The notes under the pieces: generated by a model
Database searches by the model: none
Seen by the model: the letters and a program-made list of their open reading frames with translations, nothing else
Told to the model about the DNA's origin: nothing
Shown: piece after piece, positions 22,205 through 29,896 of the stretch
Position numbering within the stretch: the stretch's first letter is position 1
How the letters are laid out: each line of letters begins with the position of its first letter
Program-made: the position numbers and the translations under genes
Source: Anaerolineales bacterium
Lineage (GTDB): Bacteria > Chloroflexota > Anaerolineae > Anaerolineales > UBA11579
DNA length: 64,000 nt
Assembly (NCBI GenBank): GCA_025808555.1
Contig: CP075526.1
Span: forward strand, 248,001 to 312,000
Direction of reading: 5' to 3'

Positions 22205-23251
22205 TCAGTTTTTAGTTTTCGTTGCGGGAATCAGTCCAGAAACAAATACCAGCATCAACACCAAAGCCCAGTAGTTAGATTCCTGCGTCAGGCGCCATTC
22301 AGCACTGCCTATCAGAAGGTACGGCAGATTCGCCGCTGCAAGCAGCAGCACCCCCCGAGTTCCGCGAGACAACCCAACCGGCACGGCCAGCGCCAAGGGG
22401 CCGAGCACGCTATTGCTGGCAGCATAGGGCGCCAGCAGCAGGCCGGCTGCCAGCAGGCTACCCGCTTGTAAGGGGTCCAGTTGCCAACCTGAACGGCGAA
22501 CTATAGCAAACACCCCTGCCAGCATAGCCACCAAAGCTGCCACATATACGCCTGCAGGCAAACCGAGCCTGGCGGCCACTGCGTGCAAACTGGCATCGAT
22601 CTGTGTTCCAGCAAAAGGGAAAACCTCCAGCGCGTCAAGCCAAGCTGAGCCGCGCCAGGCAAAAAACATAAACGCGGGAACAAGAGCGCAAACCAGCATT
22701 CGTAAAAAGCTATGCACGGGCCACTGCCGCCAAGCTATCAGCCCCACGATCGCTAAAAGTAACCAGCTTTCTTGCAGCTTTGAGCTGCACATTAGGGCTC
22801 CCAGAGCAAATGCGCCAACATGCTGGCGTGGCAAGGCCCACAGGAGCAGCATTGCGCCGGCAATGACGAGGAATTCGATGTTTCCATCCGCTAACTGGCG
22901 AACAGCAGGATAGCTCGCGCACAACAATACGCCGGCCCATAGGCTGCGCCGCTCAGCAGAATGGCGCACAGCCGCAAGAACCAGCGTGCATAAAGTGACT
23001 AACGCCACCAAACCCCAGCTGGCTGCCAGTGGCATCCAGCTGAGCGGCCACAACATCGCCAGCCCCCACGGAGGAGTAAAGACTAGCTGACTGCTGTAGT
23101 CAATCTGGAACGCATGGGTTGCATGCCAAAAGACCTTCCAGTCGATCGCCAAGCCAGAGTTTTCTAGGGGCAAAGTGGAGAACGCGAAGACAAACAGGGC
23201 GGCGGCCAACAGCAGCGCGCCGACCGCGAGCCAGACTCTAGGGCTGTGCAC
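22205..23251 (-). CDS. GT87/DUF2029-type polyprenol-sugar glycosyltransferase
   Basis: 348 residues from a GTG at 23251, overlapping the end of the upstream glycosyltransferase by 14 bases; a far longer open frame exists but its first ~190 residues are only a shadow of that gene. About eight to ten membrane helices occur; DWKVFWHATHAF after the first helix carries the acidic residue expected for GT-C enzymes, and VFTPPWGLAMLWPLSWMPL and CSSKLQESWLLLA match mannosyl/arabinosyl GT87 members. With the adjoining polyprenol-phosphate mannose synthase it would use the lipid-linked sugar outside the membrane. Confidence 0.7.
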   Translation of the reverse strand: MHSPRVWLAVGALLLAAALFVFAFSTLPLENSGLAIDWKVFWHATHAFQIDYSSQLVFTPPWGLAMLWPLSWMPLAASWGLVALVTLCTLVLAAVRHSAERRSLWAGVLLCASYPAVRQLADGNIEFLVIAGAMLLLWALPRQHVGAFALGALMCSSKLQESWLLLAIVGLIAWRQWPVHSFLRMLVCALVPAFMFFAWRGSAWLDALEVFPFAGTQIDASLHAVAARLGLPAGVYVAALVAMLAGVFAIVRRSGWQLDPLQAGSLLAAGLLLAPYAASNSVLGPLALAVPVGLSRGTRGVLLLAAANLPYLLIGSAEWRLTQESNYWALVLMLVFVSGLIPATKTKN

Positions 23252-23969
23252 CCGGCCGCCAGTTGCGGTAGCGCCAGCGCACCTGCCACACGCGCAGGGC
23301 CGCCTCGATCTGCACACCGAAGCGCATCTTGGACTGGCCAAACTTACGGTCAGCAAAGTAGAAGGGCACTTCGCCAAAGCGGGCGCCGGCGCGGTGGGCC
23401 AAGTACAGGATCTCATACAAGAATACATATCCGCTGGAGACGACCTGTGAGAAGGGTACTTTCTCCAGCAGTTCACGACGCCACAGGCGGAAGGCGCCAG
23501 TGACATCCTTGACCGGCAGGCCCAGGATGGTGCGGGCGTAGAAGTTGCCCCACCGCGAGAGCGCTTTGCGCCACAGCGGCCACTTCTCATCCACTGAGCC
23601 GCCGGGGATATAGCGCGAGCCCAGCGCCAGATCGCATTCGGCCAGCTTGGCCACCAGCTCGGGCAGCTTCGCAGGCGGGTGCGAGAAATCGCAATCCATC
23701 TGGCCGATGACATCAGAATCGCCGCGCAGCACATGCTCAAAACCATAGATGTAAGCGCGGCCCAGGCCTCGCGGACCTTGGCGATGCAAGACTTCCATGT
23801 TCTTGTACTGCTGGGCCAGCCCGTCGGCAATCTCGCCAGTGCTGTCGGGGCTCATATCATCCACGATCAGGATGTGCAGGCCGGGCACCTTCTGCGCCTG
23901 GATGGCTTCGACCAGCAAGGGTAGGTTCTCGGCTTCGTTATAGGTGGGGATGATGATGGTGATCTTCAT
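23238..23969 (-). CDS. Polyprenol-phosphate mannosyltransferase (DPM1-type GT2)
   Basis: 243 residues. IIIPTYNEAENLPLLVEAI, ILIVDDMSPDSTGEIAD, GLGRAYIYGF and the catalytic QMDCDFSHPP are all typical of dolichol-phosphate mannose synthase; DVTGAFRLWRRE and SSGYVFLYEIL follow. No membrane helices, so it is the soluble DPM1/PpmI type. It would move mannose from GDP-mannose to polyprenol phosphate for use by the GT87 partner downstream. Confidence 0.9.
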   Translation of the reverse strand: MKITIIIPTYNEAENLPLLVEAIQAQKVPGLHILIVDDMSPDSTGEIADGLAQQYKNMEVLHRQGPRGLGRAYIYGFEHVLRGDSDVIGQMDCDFSHPPAKLPELVAKLAECDLALGSRYIPGGSVDEKWPLWRKALSRWGNFYARTILGLPVKDVTGAFRLWRRELLEKVPFSQVVSSGYVFLYEILYLAHRAGARFGEVPFYFADRKFGQSKMRFGVQIEAALRVWQVRWRYRNWRPGAQP

Positions 23970-23970
23970 G

Positions 23971-24606
23971 CTAATTGGATGAGTCCTTGTGTATCACGAA
24001 GCGGCATTCCTTGTACCCTTGGGCGCAGCACTCCGCTTCGTCTACGCGCAATTCCCGGCCGGAGAGGTTGTGGGCCGCCTCCTGCAGTAGGCCGACCATG
24101 AAGAAGCACACCGGCTTCTCCTCGCCGCTGCGGCCCCAGCATACCGCGTTGCGCTGCACCACAAAGTGCAGCTCATGCGGATGCTCCTGCAGGCTGCTGG
24201 CCTGGTCACTGATCTCGCTGAAGATGCGCGCCAGTGCAGCGAGGCCGATGCGCAGCTTGAGGCCGAGCGGCAGCACGCGGAAGGCGGCATCCGCCGTGCC
24301 GGCCAGCGCGCCGAAGCTGCTCAGCGCCCGTTCGAAAGTGAGGCGACCTACGCGCAGGGCCAGGCCGCGGCCACCCTTGGGCCCGTACAGGGTTTCCATG
24401 CCCAGGTTGAGAGCAGCGAAGTGGGCGAAATCAAAGCCGCGCTCCAGATTGGCCGGCGGATAGTTCTGCACCAGATCGGCCAGGCCGGCGCCCTCCAGTA
24501 AGGCTTGCATCACGGCGCGGCCGGATACCAGTTCTTCGGTGGTCTCGAGGGCAATGCGGGCAAAACGATTGGGCAGGTAGTAGCCGCTGGGCGTGAGGGC
24601 TTGCAT
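23971..24606 (-). CDS. V4R (4-vinyl reductase) domain protein
   Basis: 211 residues. The C-terminal half has NAVCWGRSGEEKPVCFFMVGLLQEAAHNL... ECCAQGYKECRFVIHK, the Cys-rich signature of the V4R domain, a small-molecule or hydrocarbon-binding module also found beside haem-NO sensors and bacteriochlorophyll enzymes. The N-terminal half is helical. It follows the Roadblock gene by six bases; such Roadblock-V4R pairs or fusions occur in archaea and Chloroflexota and are presumed signalling modules. Here the next gene is the mannosyltransferase. Confidence 0.7.
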   Translation of the reverse strand: MQALTPSGYYLPNRFARIALETTEELVSGRAVMQALLEGAGLADLVQNYPPANLERGFDFAHFAALNLGMETLYGPKGGRGLALRVGRLTFERALSSFGALAGTADAAFRVLPLGLKLRIGLAALARIFSEISDQASSLQEHPHELHFVVQRNAVCWGRSGEEKPVCFFMVGLLQEAAHNLSGRELRVDEAECCAQGYKECRFVIHKDSSN

Positions 24607-24612
24607 GCGGCA

Positions 24613-24984
24613 CTAGAGCAAGGGCTGCAGATCAGCCACCACTTTACGCAGCTCCAACAGTAGCAGACCCAGGCGGGCCTCGTTACTGGCCATGATGGTC
24701 AGGACGGTATTGGGATTGGCGGCGGTGAGCAAGGCGAAACCGTTGCCACCCTTGATATACACCTGCTCTAGCGAACCACGGCCCAGCTCACGCGCAATGC
24801 GCTCGCCGAGCGAGAGCATTGCGGCAGACATGGCCGCCACGCGGTCTTCGTCAGCCGGCGGGGCCAGGACTGACGAGATGATCAAGCCGTCATCACTCAC
24901 CAGGGCGGCGCCCTCAATCTCAGGCGTGCTGGTGAGCAGTTGATGCAGGCGTTCGTTGAGTTGCTGCGTGCGTGAGGTGCTCAT
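24613..24984 (-). CDS. Roadblock/LC7 domain protein
   Basis: About 123 residues from ATG 24984 (MSTSRTQQLNERLHQLL). EIEGAALVSDDGLIISSVLAP, RVAAMSAAMLSLGERIARELG and ALLTAANPNTVLTIMAS outline the Roadblock/LC7 fold as in MglB. These proteins dimerise and regulate small Ras-like GTPases. No such GTPase is encoded nearby in this window. Coupled to the V4R gene. Confidence 0.85.
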   Translation of the reverse strand: MSTSRTQQLNERLHQLLTSTPEIEGAALVSDDGLIISSVLAPPADEDRVAAMSAAMLSLGERIARELGRGSLEQVYIKGGNGFALLTAANPNTVLTIMASNEARLGLLLLELRKVVADLQPLL

Positions 24985-25127
24985 AAAGACGGGTAACTCT
25001 AGCACGGAGACAGTTGGCAGTCAACACTTGACAGCAGCGGTAGTAGTCAGCTGTCAACAATCTGCTCACAGCTAGAAACTAATCTCAATCTCTGATTCCT
25101 TTACCAATCCTGCAAGTAGGCTCAGCG

Positions 25128-25133
25128 TATACT
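25128..25133 (+). promoter_or_regulatory. -10 element of hutI
   Basis: TATACT ends eight bases before ATG 25141, with no Shine-Dalgarno between, so hutI is probably leaderless. No convincing -35 is seen. The 150 bases upstream hold repeated CAGTCAACACTTGACAGC-like sequence but no gene. Confidence 0.45.
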
Positions 25134-25140
25134 TCTCTCC

Positions 25141-26427
25141 ATGCTGATCCATTCTGCCTCCCAAGTACTTACCCTGGCCGGAGGGCCGCAACGCGGTACG
25201 GCGTTGGGCAGCCTGGGCATCATCGAAGATGGCGCCGTGCTGCTGCGCGAGGGGCGCATAGTGGCGGTTGGCCCCAGCGCCGAGCTGCTCGCGGCGCATC
25301 CGGACGAGCCGCGCCACGACGCCAGCGGGCGGGCTGTTATGCCGGCCTTCGTTGATTCCCACAGCCACCCGGTGTGGGCCGGCGACCGGGCGGCCGAGTT
25401 CGAACTGCGCCAGCAAGGCAAGAGCTACCTTGAAGTGCTGGCGGCTGGCGGCGGCATCCTCTCCACCGTGCGGGCCACACGTGCCGCCACGCCGGAGCAA
25501 TTGCACGCCGAGACCGAGGCGCGCCTGCAGCGCATGTTTGCGCACGGCAGTGCCACGATCGAGGCCAAGAGCGGCTACGGCCTGAGCCTGGAGAGCGAGC
25601 TGCGCCTGCTGCAAGTCTTGCTGGATCTGGACGCACAAGGTCCATGGGAGCTGGCGATCACATTCCTGGGGGCGCACGCCATCCCCGCCGAATTCAAGAA
25701 CCGCTCCGGCGATTACGCGCAGGAGCTGGCTCAGCATTGGCTCCCGGAACTCAAACGCTGGTGGGGAACCAACGCCGCCGACCGCCCCCTGCCCTTCTTT
25801 GATGTGTTCTGTGAAACCGGCGCCTTCAACCTGGCGCAAACGCGCCTGATGCTAGAGGCGGCCAAGGCGCACGGCTTCCCGCTCAAGGTGCATGCCGACG
25901 AGTTCGACAACCTGGGCGGCACGGCGCTGGCGATCGAGCTAGGCGCAGCCTCGGTGGACCATTTGGTGGCGATCTCTGACGCAGAGATCGCCGCGCTGGC
26001 CGCCAGCCCAACCGTGGGCGTGGCGCTGCCCAACACGCCGTTCGGACTGGCGGAGACTCACTTTGCGCCGGCGCGCAAGATTATTGCAGCCGGCGGCCTG
26101 CTGGCCATAGGCGGCGACCTGAACCCAGGCACGGCCTGGTGCGAGAGCTTGCAGTTCACCCTGGCACTGGCCTGCCGCCAGCTCAAGTTGACCCAGGCTG
26201 AGGCCATCGCCGCTACCACTATCAACGCCGCCGCCGCCATCGGCGCGGCCAAGCGGCTGGGCTCGCTGGAGCCCGGCAAGCAGGCCGACCTGCTGGTGCT
26301 GGATGTGGCCGATTACCGCCAACTTGGGTACCGATTTGGCACCAATCTTGTACATACCGTGTACAAGAAAGGAGCGCCGTACCCGGTGCACAGTTGGCAA
26401 CATGAGCCTTCTTCAAAACCTGTTTAG
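25141..26427 (+). CDS. hutI: Imidazolonepropionase HutI
   Basis: 428 residues. An amidohydrolase with metal ligands in FVDSHSHPVWAGDRAAEF, GAHAIPAEFKNRSGDY, KVHADEFDNLGG and GGDLNPGTAWCESL, and substrate motif SGYGLSLESELR. It hydrolyses imidazolone-5-propionate to formiminoglutamate in histidine degradation. Other hut genes are not in the window. Its end overlaps a small membrane protein gene by 26 bases. Confidence 0.93.
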   Translation: MLIHSASQVLTLAGGPQRGTALGSLGIIEDGAVLLREGRIVAVGPSAELLAAHPDEPRHDASGRAVMPAFVDSHSHPVWAGDRAAEFELRQQGKSYLEVLAAGGGILSTVRATRAATPEQLHAETEARLQRMFAHGSATIEAKSGYGLSLESELRLLQVLLDLDAQGPWELAITFLGAHAIPAEFKNRSGDYAQELAQHWLPELKRWWGTNAADRPLPFFDVFCETGAFNLAQTRLMLEAAKAHGFPLKVHADEFDNLGGTALAIELGAASVDHLVAISDAEIAALAASPTVGVALPNTPFGLAETHFAPARKIIAAGGLLAIGGDLNPGTAWCESLQFTLALACRQLKLTQAEAIAATTINAAAAIGAAKRLGSLEPGKQADLLVLDVADYRQLGYRFGTNLVHTVYKKGAPYPVHSWQHEPSSKPV

Positions 26428-26584
26428 CGGCATGCCCGCGCCATACGCCCTGCTGGCCCTGATCCTGGTGATCGGCCTGTCTGTGGTTATCCTGCGCGCC
26501 ATCATCAAACTGGCCATGCGCGCCGTTTTCTTTGGAGTGGTTGGCGTTATACTGCTGGGCGTTATTTACTACATCGCCCGGTAA
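26402..26584 (+). CDS. Small two-pass membrane protein (60 aa)
   Basis: ATG 26402 lies within the end of hutI. The frame encodes MSLLQNLFSGMPAPYALLAL and two hydrophobic stretches (LLALILVIGLSVVILRAIIK; VFFGVVGVILLGVIYYI). No signal or catalytic motif. The hydrophobic pattern and position between hutI and an HD hydrolase gene suggest a real gene; function unknown. Confidence 0.5.
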   Translation: MSLLQNLFSGMPAPYALLALILVIGLSVVILRAIIKLAMRAVFFGVVGVILLGVIYYIAR

Positions 26585-26604
26585 GAAAACGAGAACCCTC
26601 ACTT

Positions 26605-27234
26605 ATGCCTACAATCGATCAAGCCCGCGCCTGGTACCCTGCTTACGACCCGGTGCATGGCTTTGATCACATTTTGCGCGTCTTGCGGGCGGCCGAGCAC
26701 CTGGCCGAGCGCGAAGGCGCTGACATCGAGATCGTGCGGGCGGCGGTGCTGCTGCACGACGCCAGCGGGCAGACCGGCGGTGAGACGCGGGCTGACCACC
26801 AGGAAAGTGGGGCCGAGTTTGCCGCCGGGGTGCTGGCGGCTGAGGGCTGGCCGCCAGCGCGCATTGCGGCGGTGCAGCATTGCATCCGCGCTCACCGCTT
26901 CCGCGGCACGGAGCGGCCGGAGACGCTGGAAGCCAAGGTGGTGTTCGACGCCGACAAGCTGGATGTGATCGGCGCCTACGGTGTGGCGCGCACGCTGGCC
27001 TATGATGTGGTGATGGAATGGCCGTTCTTCGCCGAGCCGTCTGAGCATTTCACGGAGACCGGCGAGAAGGCCGAAGGCGAGACGCACAGCTCGTACCATG
27101 AGTATTTGTTCAAGCTGAGCAAGATCATTGAGCGCCTGAACACGCCGACGGCCAAGGCGATCGGGGCGCAGCGCCAGGAATTTTTGAACACGTATTTTGA
27201 GCAGTTGGCGAAAGAAGCGCGCGGTCAGTTTTAG
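26605..27234 (+). CDS. HD-domain phosphohydrolase (YedJ-like)
   Basis: 209 residues. HGFDHILRVLRAAEHLAER, VLLHDASGQ, RADHQESGAEFA, AVQHCIRAHRF and DADKLDVIGAYGVARTLAY carry the H...HD...H...D metal ligands of HD hydrolases. EYLFKLSKIIERLNTPTAKAI matches uncharacterised YedJ/YpgQ-type enzymes, some of which hydrolyse nucleotides. It follows the small membrane protein by 20 bases and may belong to the hutI transcript. Confidence 0.82.
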   Translation: MPTIDQARAWYPAYDPVHGFDHILRVLRAAEHLAEREGADIEIVRAAVLLHDASGQTGGETRADHQESGAEFAAGVLAAEGWPPARIAAVQHCIRAHRFRGTERPETLEAKVVFDADKLDVIGAYGVARTLAYDVVMEWPFFAEPSEHFTETGEKAEGETHSSYHEYLFKLSKIIERLNTPTAKAIGAQRQEFLNTYFEQLAKEARGQF

Positions 27235-27521
27235 CGTGAGCTTCACTACGGCTAGTGCCTAAAAACCTTTGATCATCATCACGGTTAAAAATGGCGGGGG
27301 CGTCGTCCTTAATGGTTCAAGCGGCTTGACAGCCCGGTGAGCGGCAAATAAGAAGTTATTGCGCGAAACTGGGTGGGGGTCAAAATTTATTACTAACAAC
27401 TTTCTCTCCCTTGTGTGAACGAGCTGTACTCCCCCGCTGGCAAGTGGGCTGGCATCATATTCACAATCACTTACAACACACCAAAATCGCACGACGCGTC
27501 AAGCTGCTGGACAGAGGATGG

Positions 27522-27527
27522 TATAAC
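27522..27527 (+). promoter_or_regulatory. -10 element of the inositol-phosphatase-like gene
   Basis: TATAAC ends exactly six bases before ATG 27534, predicting transcription from the A of the start codon. No Shine-Dalgarno sequence is present. The ~290 bases upstream contain no gene that I can support. Confidence 0.5.
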
Positions 27528-27533
27528 CTGCGC

Positions 27534-28319
27534 ATGCACCCCACCCTGGCTTACATAGAAGATCTGGCACGCCGCGCCGGCGAAATTTTGCGCACTGGCT
27601 ACGGCCAACAACACCAGATCGAATACAAAGGTGAAGCGGACCTGGTGACCGAAGTGGACCGCGCCTCGGAAGCGCTGATATTGGGCGAAATCATGCGCCA
27701 CTTCCCCGAACACAGCATTTTTAGCGAAGAGAGCGGCGAGCGCAGCGGCAACGCGGAGCACACCTGGTTCGTGGACCCGCTGGACGGCACGCTGAACTAT
27801 GCGCACGGCATGCGGACGTTCTGTATATCGATCGCCTATGAACACCGCGGCCAACTGCAGTTGGCCGCGGTGTATGACCCAATGGCGAACGAGCTGTTCA
27901 GCGCCGAACGCGGCCAGGGCGCGTGGCTGAACGGCGAGAGGATCCAGGTGAGCAACCCGCCTTCGCTGCGGGAAAGTTTGCTGGTGACCGGCTTCCCCTA
28001 CGATGTGCGTACCAACCCACGCAACAACTTTGCAGAGTTTGAGCGCTTCTCACGCCTGAGCCAGGGCGTGCGCCGCCTGGGCTCGGCCGCGCTGGACATG
28101 TGCTACGTGGCGGCCGGCCGCCTGGATGGTTATTGGCAGCTGAAGCTGAGCGCGTGGGATCTGGCGGCGGGCGCCTTGCTGGTGCAGGAGGCGGGCGGCG
28201 TGGCGAGCGGGGTTCTGGGCCAGACAGAGTTCTTGCGCGAGCAGAACGGGGTGCTGGCGGCGGGGCCGGGGGTGTATGCGGAGATGTTGGGGGTGTTGAA
28301 GGAGATGGCCGCTGGGTAG
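27534..28319 (+). CDS. Inositol monophosphatase family protein
   Basis: 261 residues from ATG 27534 (MHPTLAYIEDLARRAGEIL). KGEADLVTEVDRASE, SIFSEESGE, VDPLDGTLNYAHGMRTFCIS and WDLAAGALLVQEAGG are the metal-binding motifs of the family. It may act on inositol 1-phosphate or related sugar phosphates or on 3'-phosphoadenosine; sequence alone does not decide. The longer open frame upstream is ignored because a -10 element sits directly before this ATG. Confidence 0.88.
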   Translation: MHPTLAYIEDLARRAGEILRTGYGQQHQIEYKGEADLVTEVDRASEALILGEIMRHFPEHSIFSEESGERSGNAEHTWFVDPLDGTLNYAHGMRTFCISIAYEHRGQLQLAAVYDPMANELFSAERGQGAWLNGERIQVSNPPSLRESLLVTGFPYDVRTNPRNNFAEFERFSRLSQGVRRLGSAALDMCYVAAGRLDGYWQLKLSAWDLAAGALLVQEAGGVASGVLGQTEFLREQNGVLAAGPGVYAEMLGVLKEMAAG

Positions 28320-28841
28320 TAGGTAGCAAAAAATCAGAAGCAATCTACTAATCTGTTAATCGCTGGGGTTGGCTAGGCAACCATCTCTCAGTGTGCAGCT
28401 GGATTGCTTCGTTGCTCAGCGGCTACGCCGCTTCACGTCCTCGCAATGACAGCAAAACGGAGGGCGGGTCTGAGACCCGCCCCTACGCAAGCAACGTGAC
28501 ACGCTGAGCGAGTGAGTAGAGCTACATCAGGACGCAGAGGCCAGGCCAGCGAAGGGTCTTTGTTGGTGTTTATTCCGATGTGCGAGTGTTTGAAATTGGC
28601 GCGGCGGGGATTATTGGCCTTCGGCTCAGAATGACACGGTGGCATTCGACCAGATGTGAACGCTTCCCTATTAGCCGCTAACGGATTCCTCCTCGCCGCT
28701 GCGCGGCTCGTTCGGAATGACAAAGGGAGTGTAAAAACAAGGGCGGGTCTAAGACCCGCCCCACGTGAGTGGACTTGCGTTTCTCGTCCAGTTAGCGTGT
28801 TTGGCAGCGAGGATCCCTCGCTGCGCTCGGGATGCACGCGA
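28320..28841. repeat. Repeat-rich intergenic mosaic
   Basis: No supported gene occupies these 520 bases. They contain the GATTGCTTCGTTGC...CTCGCAATGAC palindrome (about 28403-28450), two copies of a GGGCGGGTCT/AGACCCGCCC hairpin (28462-28482 and 28741-28761), an ATTCCTCC...TTCGGAATGACA element (about 28684-28723) and a GGATCCCTCGCTGCGCTCGG element (about 28811-28830). Relatives of these recur at 29730, 36176, 37296 and 63012-63330, so they are dispersed palindromic repeats. Confidence 0.65.
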
Positions 28842-29660
28842 TCAAGGCTTGGCAACCAGCAGGCGACCCCACTCCTCGATGGTGAGGGTTTGGGGGCGGC
28901 GCATGGGGTCAATGCCAGCCGCCTGCAGGCGGCTGGCGGCTTCGGCCTTGGGCCAGACGCTGGCCAAGGAGTTGGCCAGCGTTTTGCGCTTCTGGGCGAA
29001 GGCGGCTTTGGCAATGCGGAAGAAGGGGTCGATCTGCTCCCAGGGTAGCAGGGGCTGATCGTAGAGCTCGACCAGCAACAGGGCTGAGTCGACATTGGGC
29101 ACAGGGTAGAAAGCGCCGGCGGGGATGTGGTGGGCCAGGCGCGGCTTGCCGTATAGCTGCACGCTGAGGGCCAAGAGGGAAAGATCGGGCGCGCTGGCGC
29201 AGGCGCGCTGGGCTAGCTCCAGCTGGACGGTGAGCGCCAGGCGAGCGGGCCGCGGGCGACTCTCGAGCAGGTGGCGGATGAGGTTCGAGGTCAAGTAATA
29301 GGGGATGTTGGCGACGACGAGGAAACCATCTCGCGTGAAATGCTCGGCGATGGCAACATCAAAGATATCGGCGTGCAAGACCTGCACATTGTCGAGGCCC
29401 TGCAGCGTACTTTGCAAAGGCGACAGCAGCGCGGCGTCGAGCTCCACTGCCACCACGCGGCCGGCGGCGGCCGCCAGGTGGCGGGTCAGCGAGCCGAGGC
29501 CGGCGCCGATCTCGAGCACCTCATCGCCCGGCCCCACCCCGGCGGCGCTGACGATGTGAGCCAGGTGGACCTCGTCTACCAGGAAGTTCTGGCCGAGGCG
29601 CTTGTTGGGACGCAGACCATGAGCGCGCAAAAGTGCAGGGACATTGAGGGGGGAGAGCAT
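28842..29660 (-). CDS. rsmA: 16S rRNA dimethyladenosine transferase RsmA (KsgA)
   Basis: 272 residues. KRLGQNFLVDEVHLAHIV, VLEIGAGLGSLTRHLA, AVELDAALL and the catalytic NIPYYLTSNLIRHLL are diagnostic. It dimethylates the two adjacent adenines near the 3' end of 16S rRNA during 30S maturation. On the minus strand TATAAT (29672-29667) ends six bases before the ATG with no Shine-Dalgarno sequence, so the message is probably leaderless. Confidence 0.95.
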   Translation of the reverse strand: MLSPLNVPALLRAHGLRPNKRLGQNFLVDEVHLAHIVSAAGVGPGDEVLEIGAGLGSLTRHLAAAAGRVVAVELDAALLSPLQSTLQGLDNVQVLHADIFDVAIAEHFTRDGFLVVANIPYYLTSNLIRHLLESRPRPARLALTVQLELAQRACASAPDLSLLALSVQLYGKPRLAHHIPAGAFYPVPNVDSALLLVELYDQPLLPWEQIDPFFRIAKAAFAQKRKTLANSLASVWPKAEAASRLQAAGIDPMRRPQTLTIEEWGRLLVAKP

Positions 29661-29896
29661 GGGGCAATTATAAGGAGGCTGCGTTGCTTCGCAACGCGGG
29701 GCGGAAGGATAGTTAGCAGAGATTGCAGATTGCTTCGTTGATCACCGGCTAGGCCGCCTCACATCCTCGCAAAGAGGGGATTAAGGCGTGCTGACTTCAA
29801 GCGCCACACGGAAGACTTGCCAGCGAGGATCCTTCGCTAGTCGGGCTCCAGCGTCCCGGTGTTTGGTCTAGAAAACCGCTCAGGACACACGCTAGT
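29661..29896. repeat. Intergenic repeats between rsmA and the 3D-domain gene
   Basis: Besides the rsmA promoter, this gap holds a GCGTTGC/GCAACGC hairpin near 29690, a GATTGCTTCGTTGATCACCGG element (about 29729-29776) related to other intergenic repeats in the window, and a GCGAGGATCCTTCGCTAG stretch near 29822. No gene is seen. Confidence 0.5.

Noticed and set aside
23252-23830. N-terminal extension of the GT87 gene
   Set aside because: These ~190 residues lie in another frame of the mannosyltransferase gene; the GTG at 23251 gives a normal-length GT87 protein.
28433-29095. 220-residue open frame on the minus strand
   Set aside because: Formed from palindromic repeats and an alternative frame of rsmA; contains repeat-derived low-complexity sequence.
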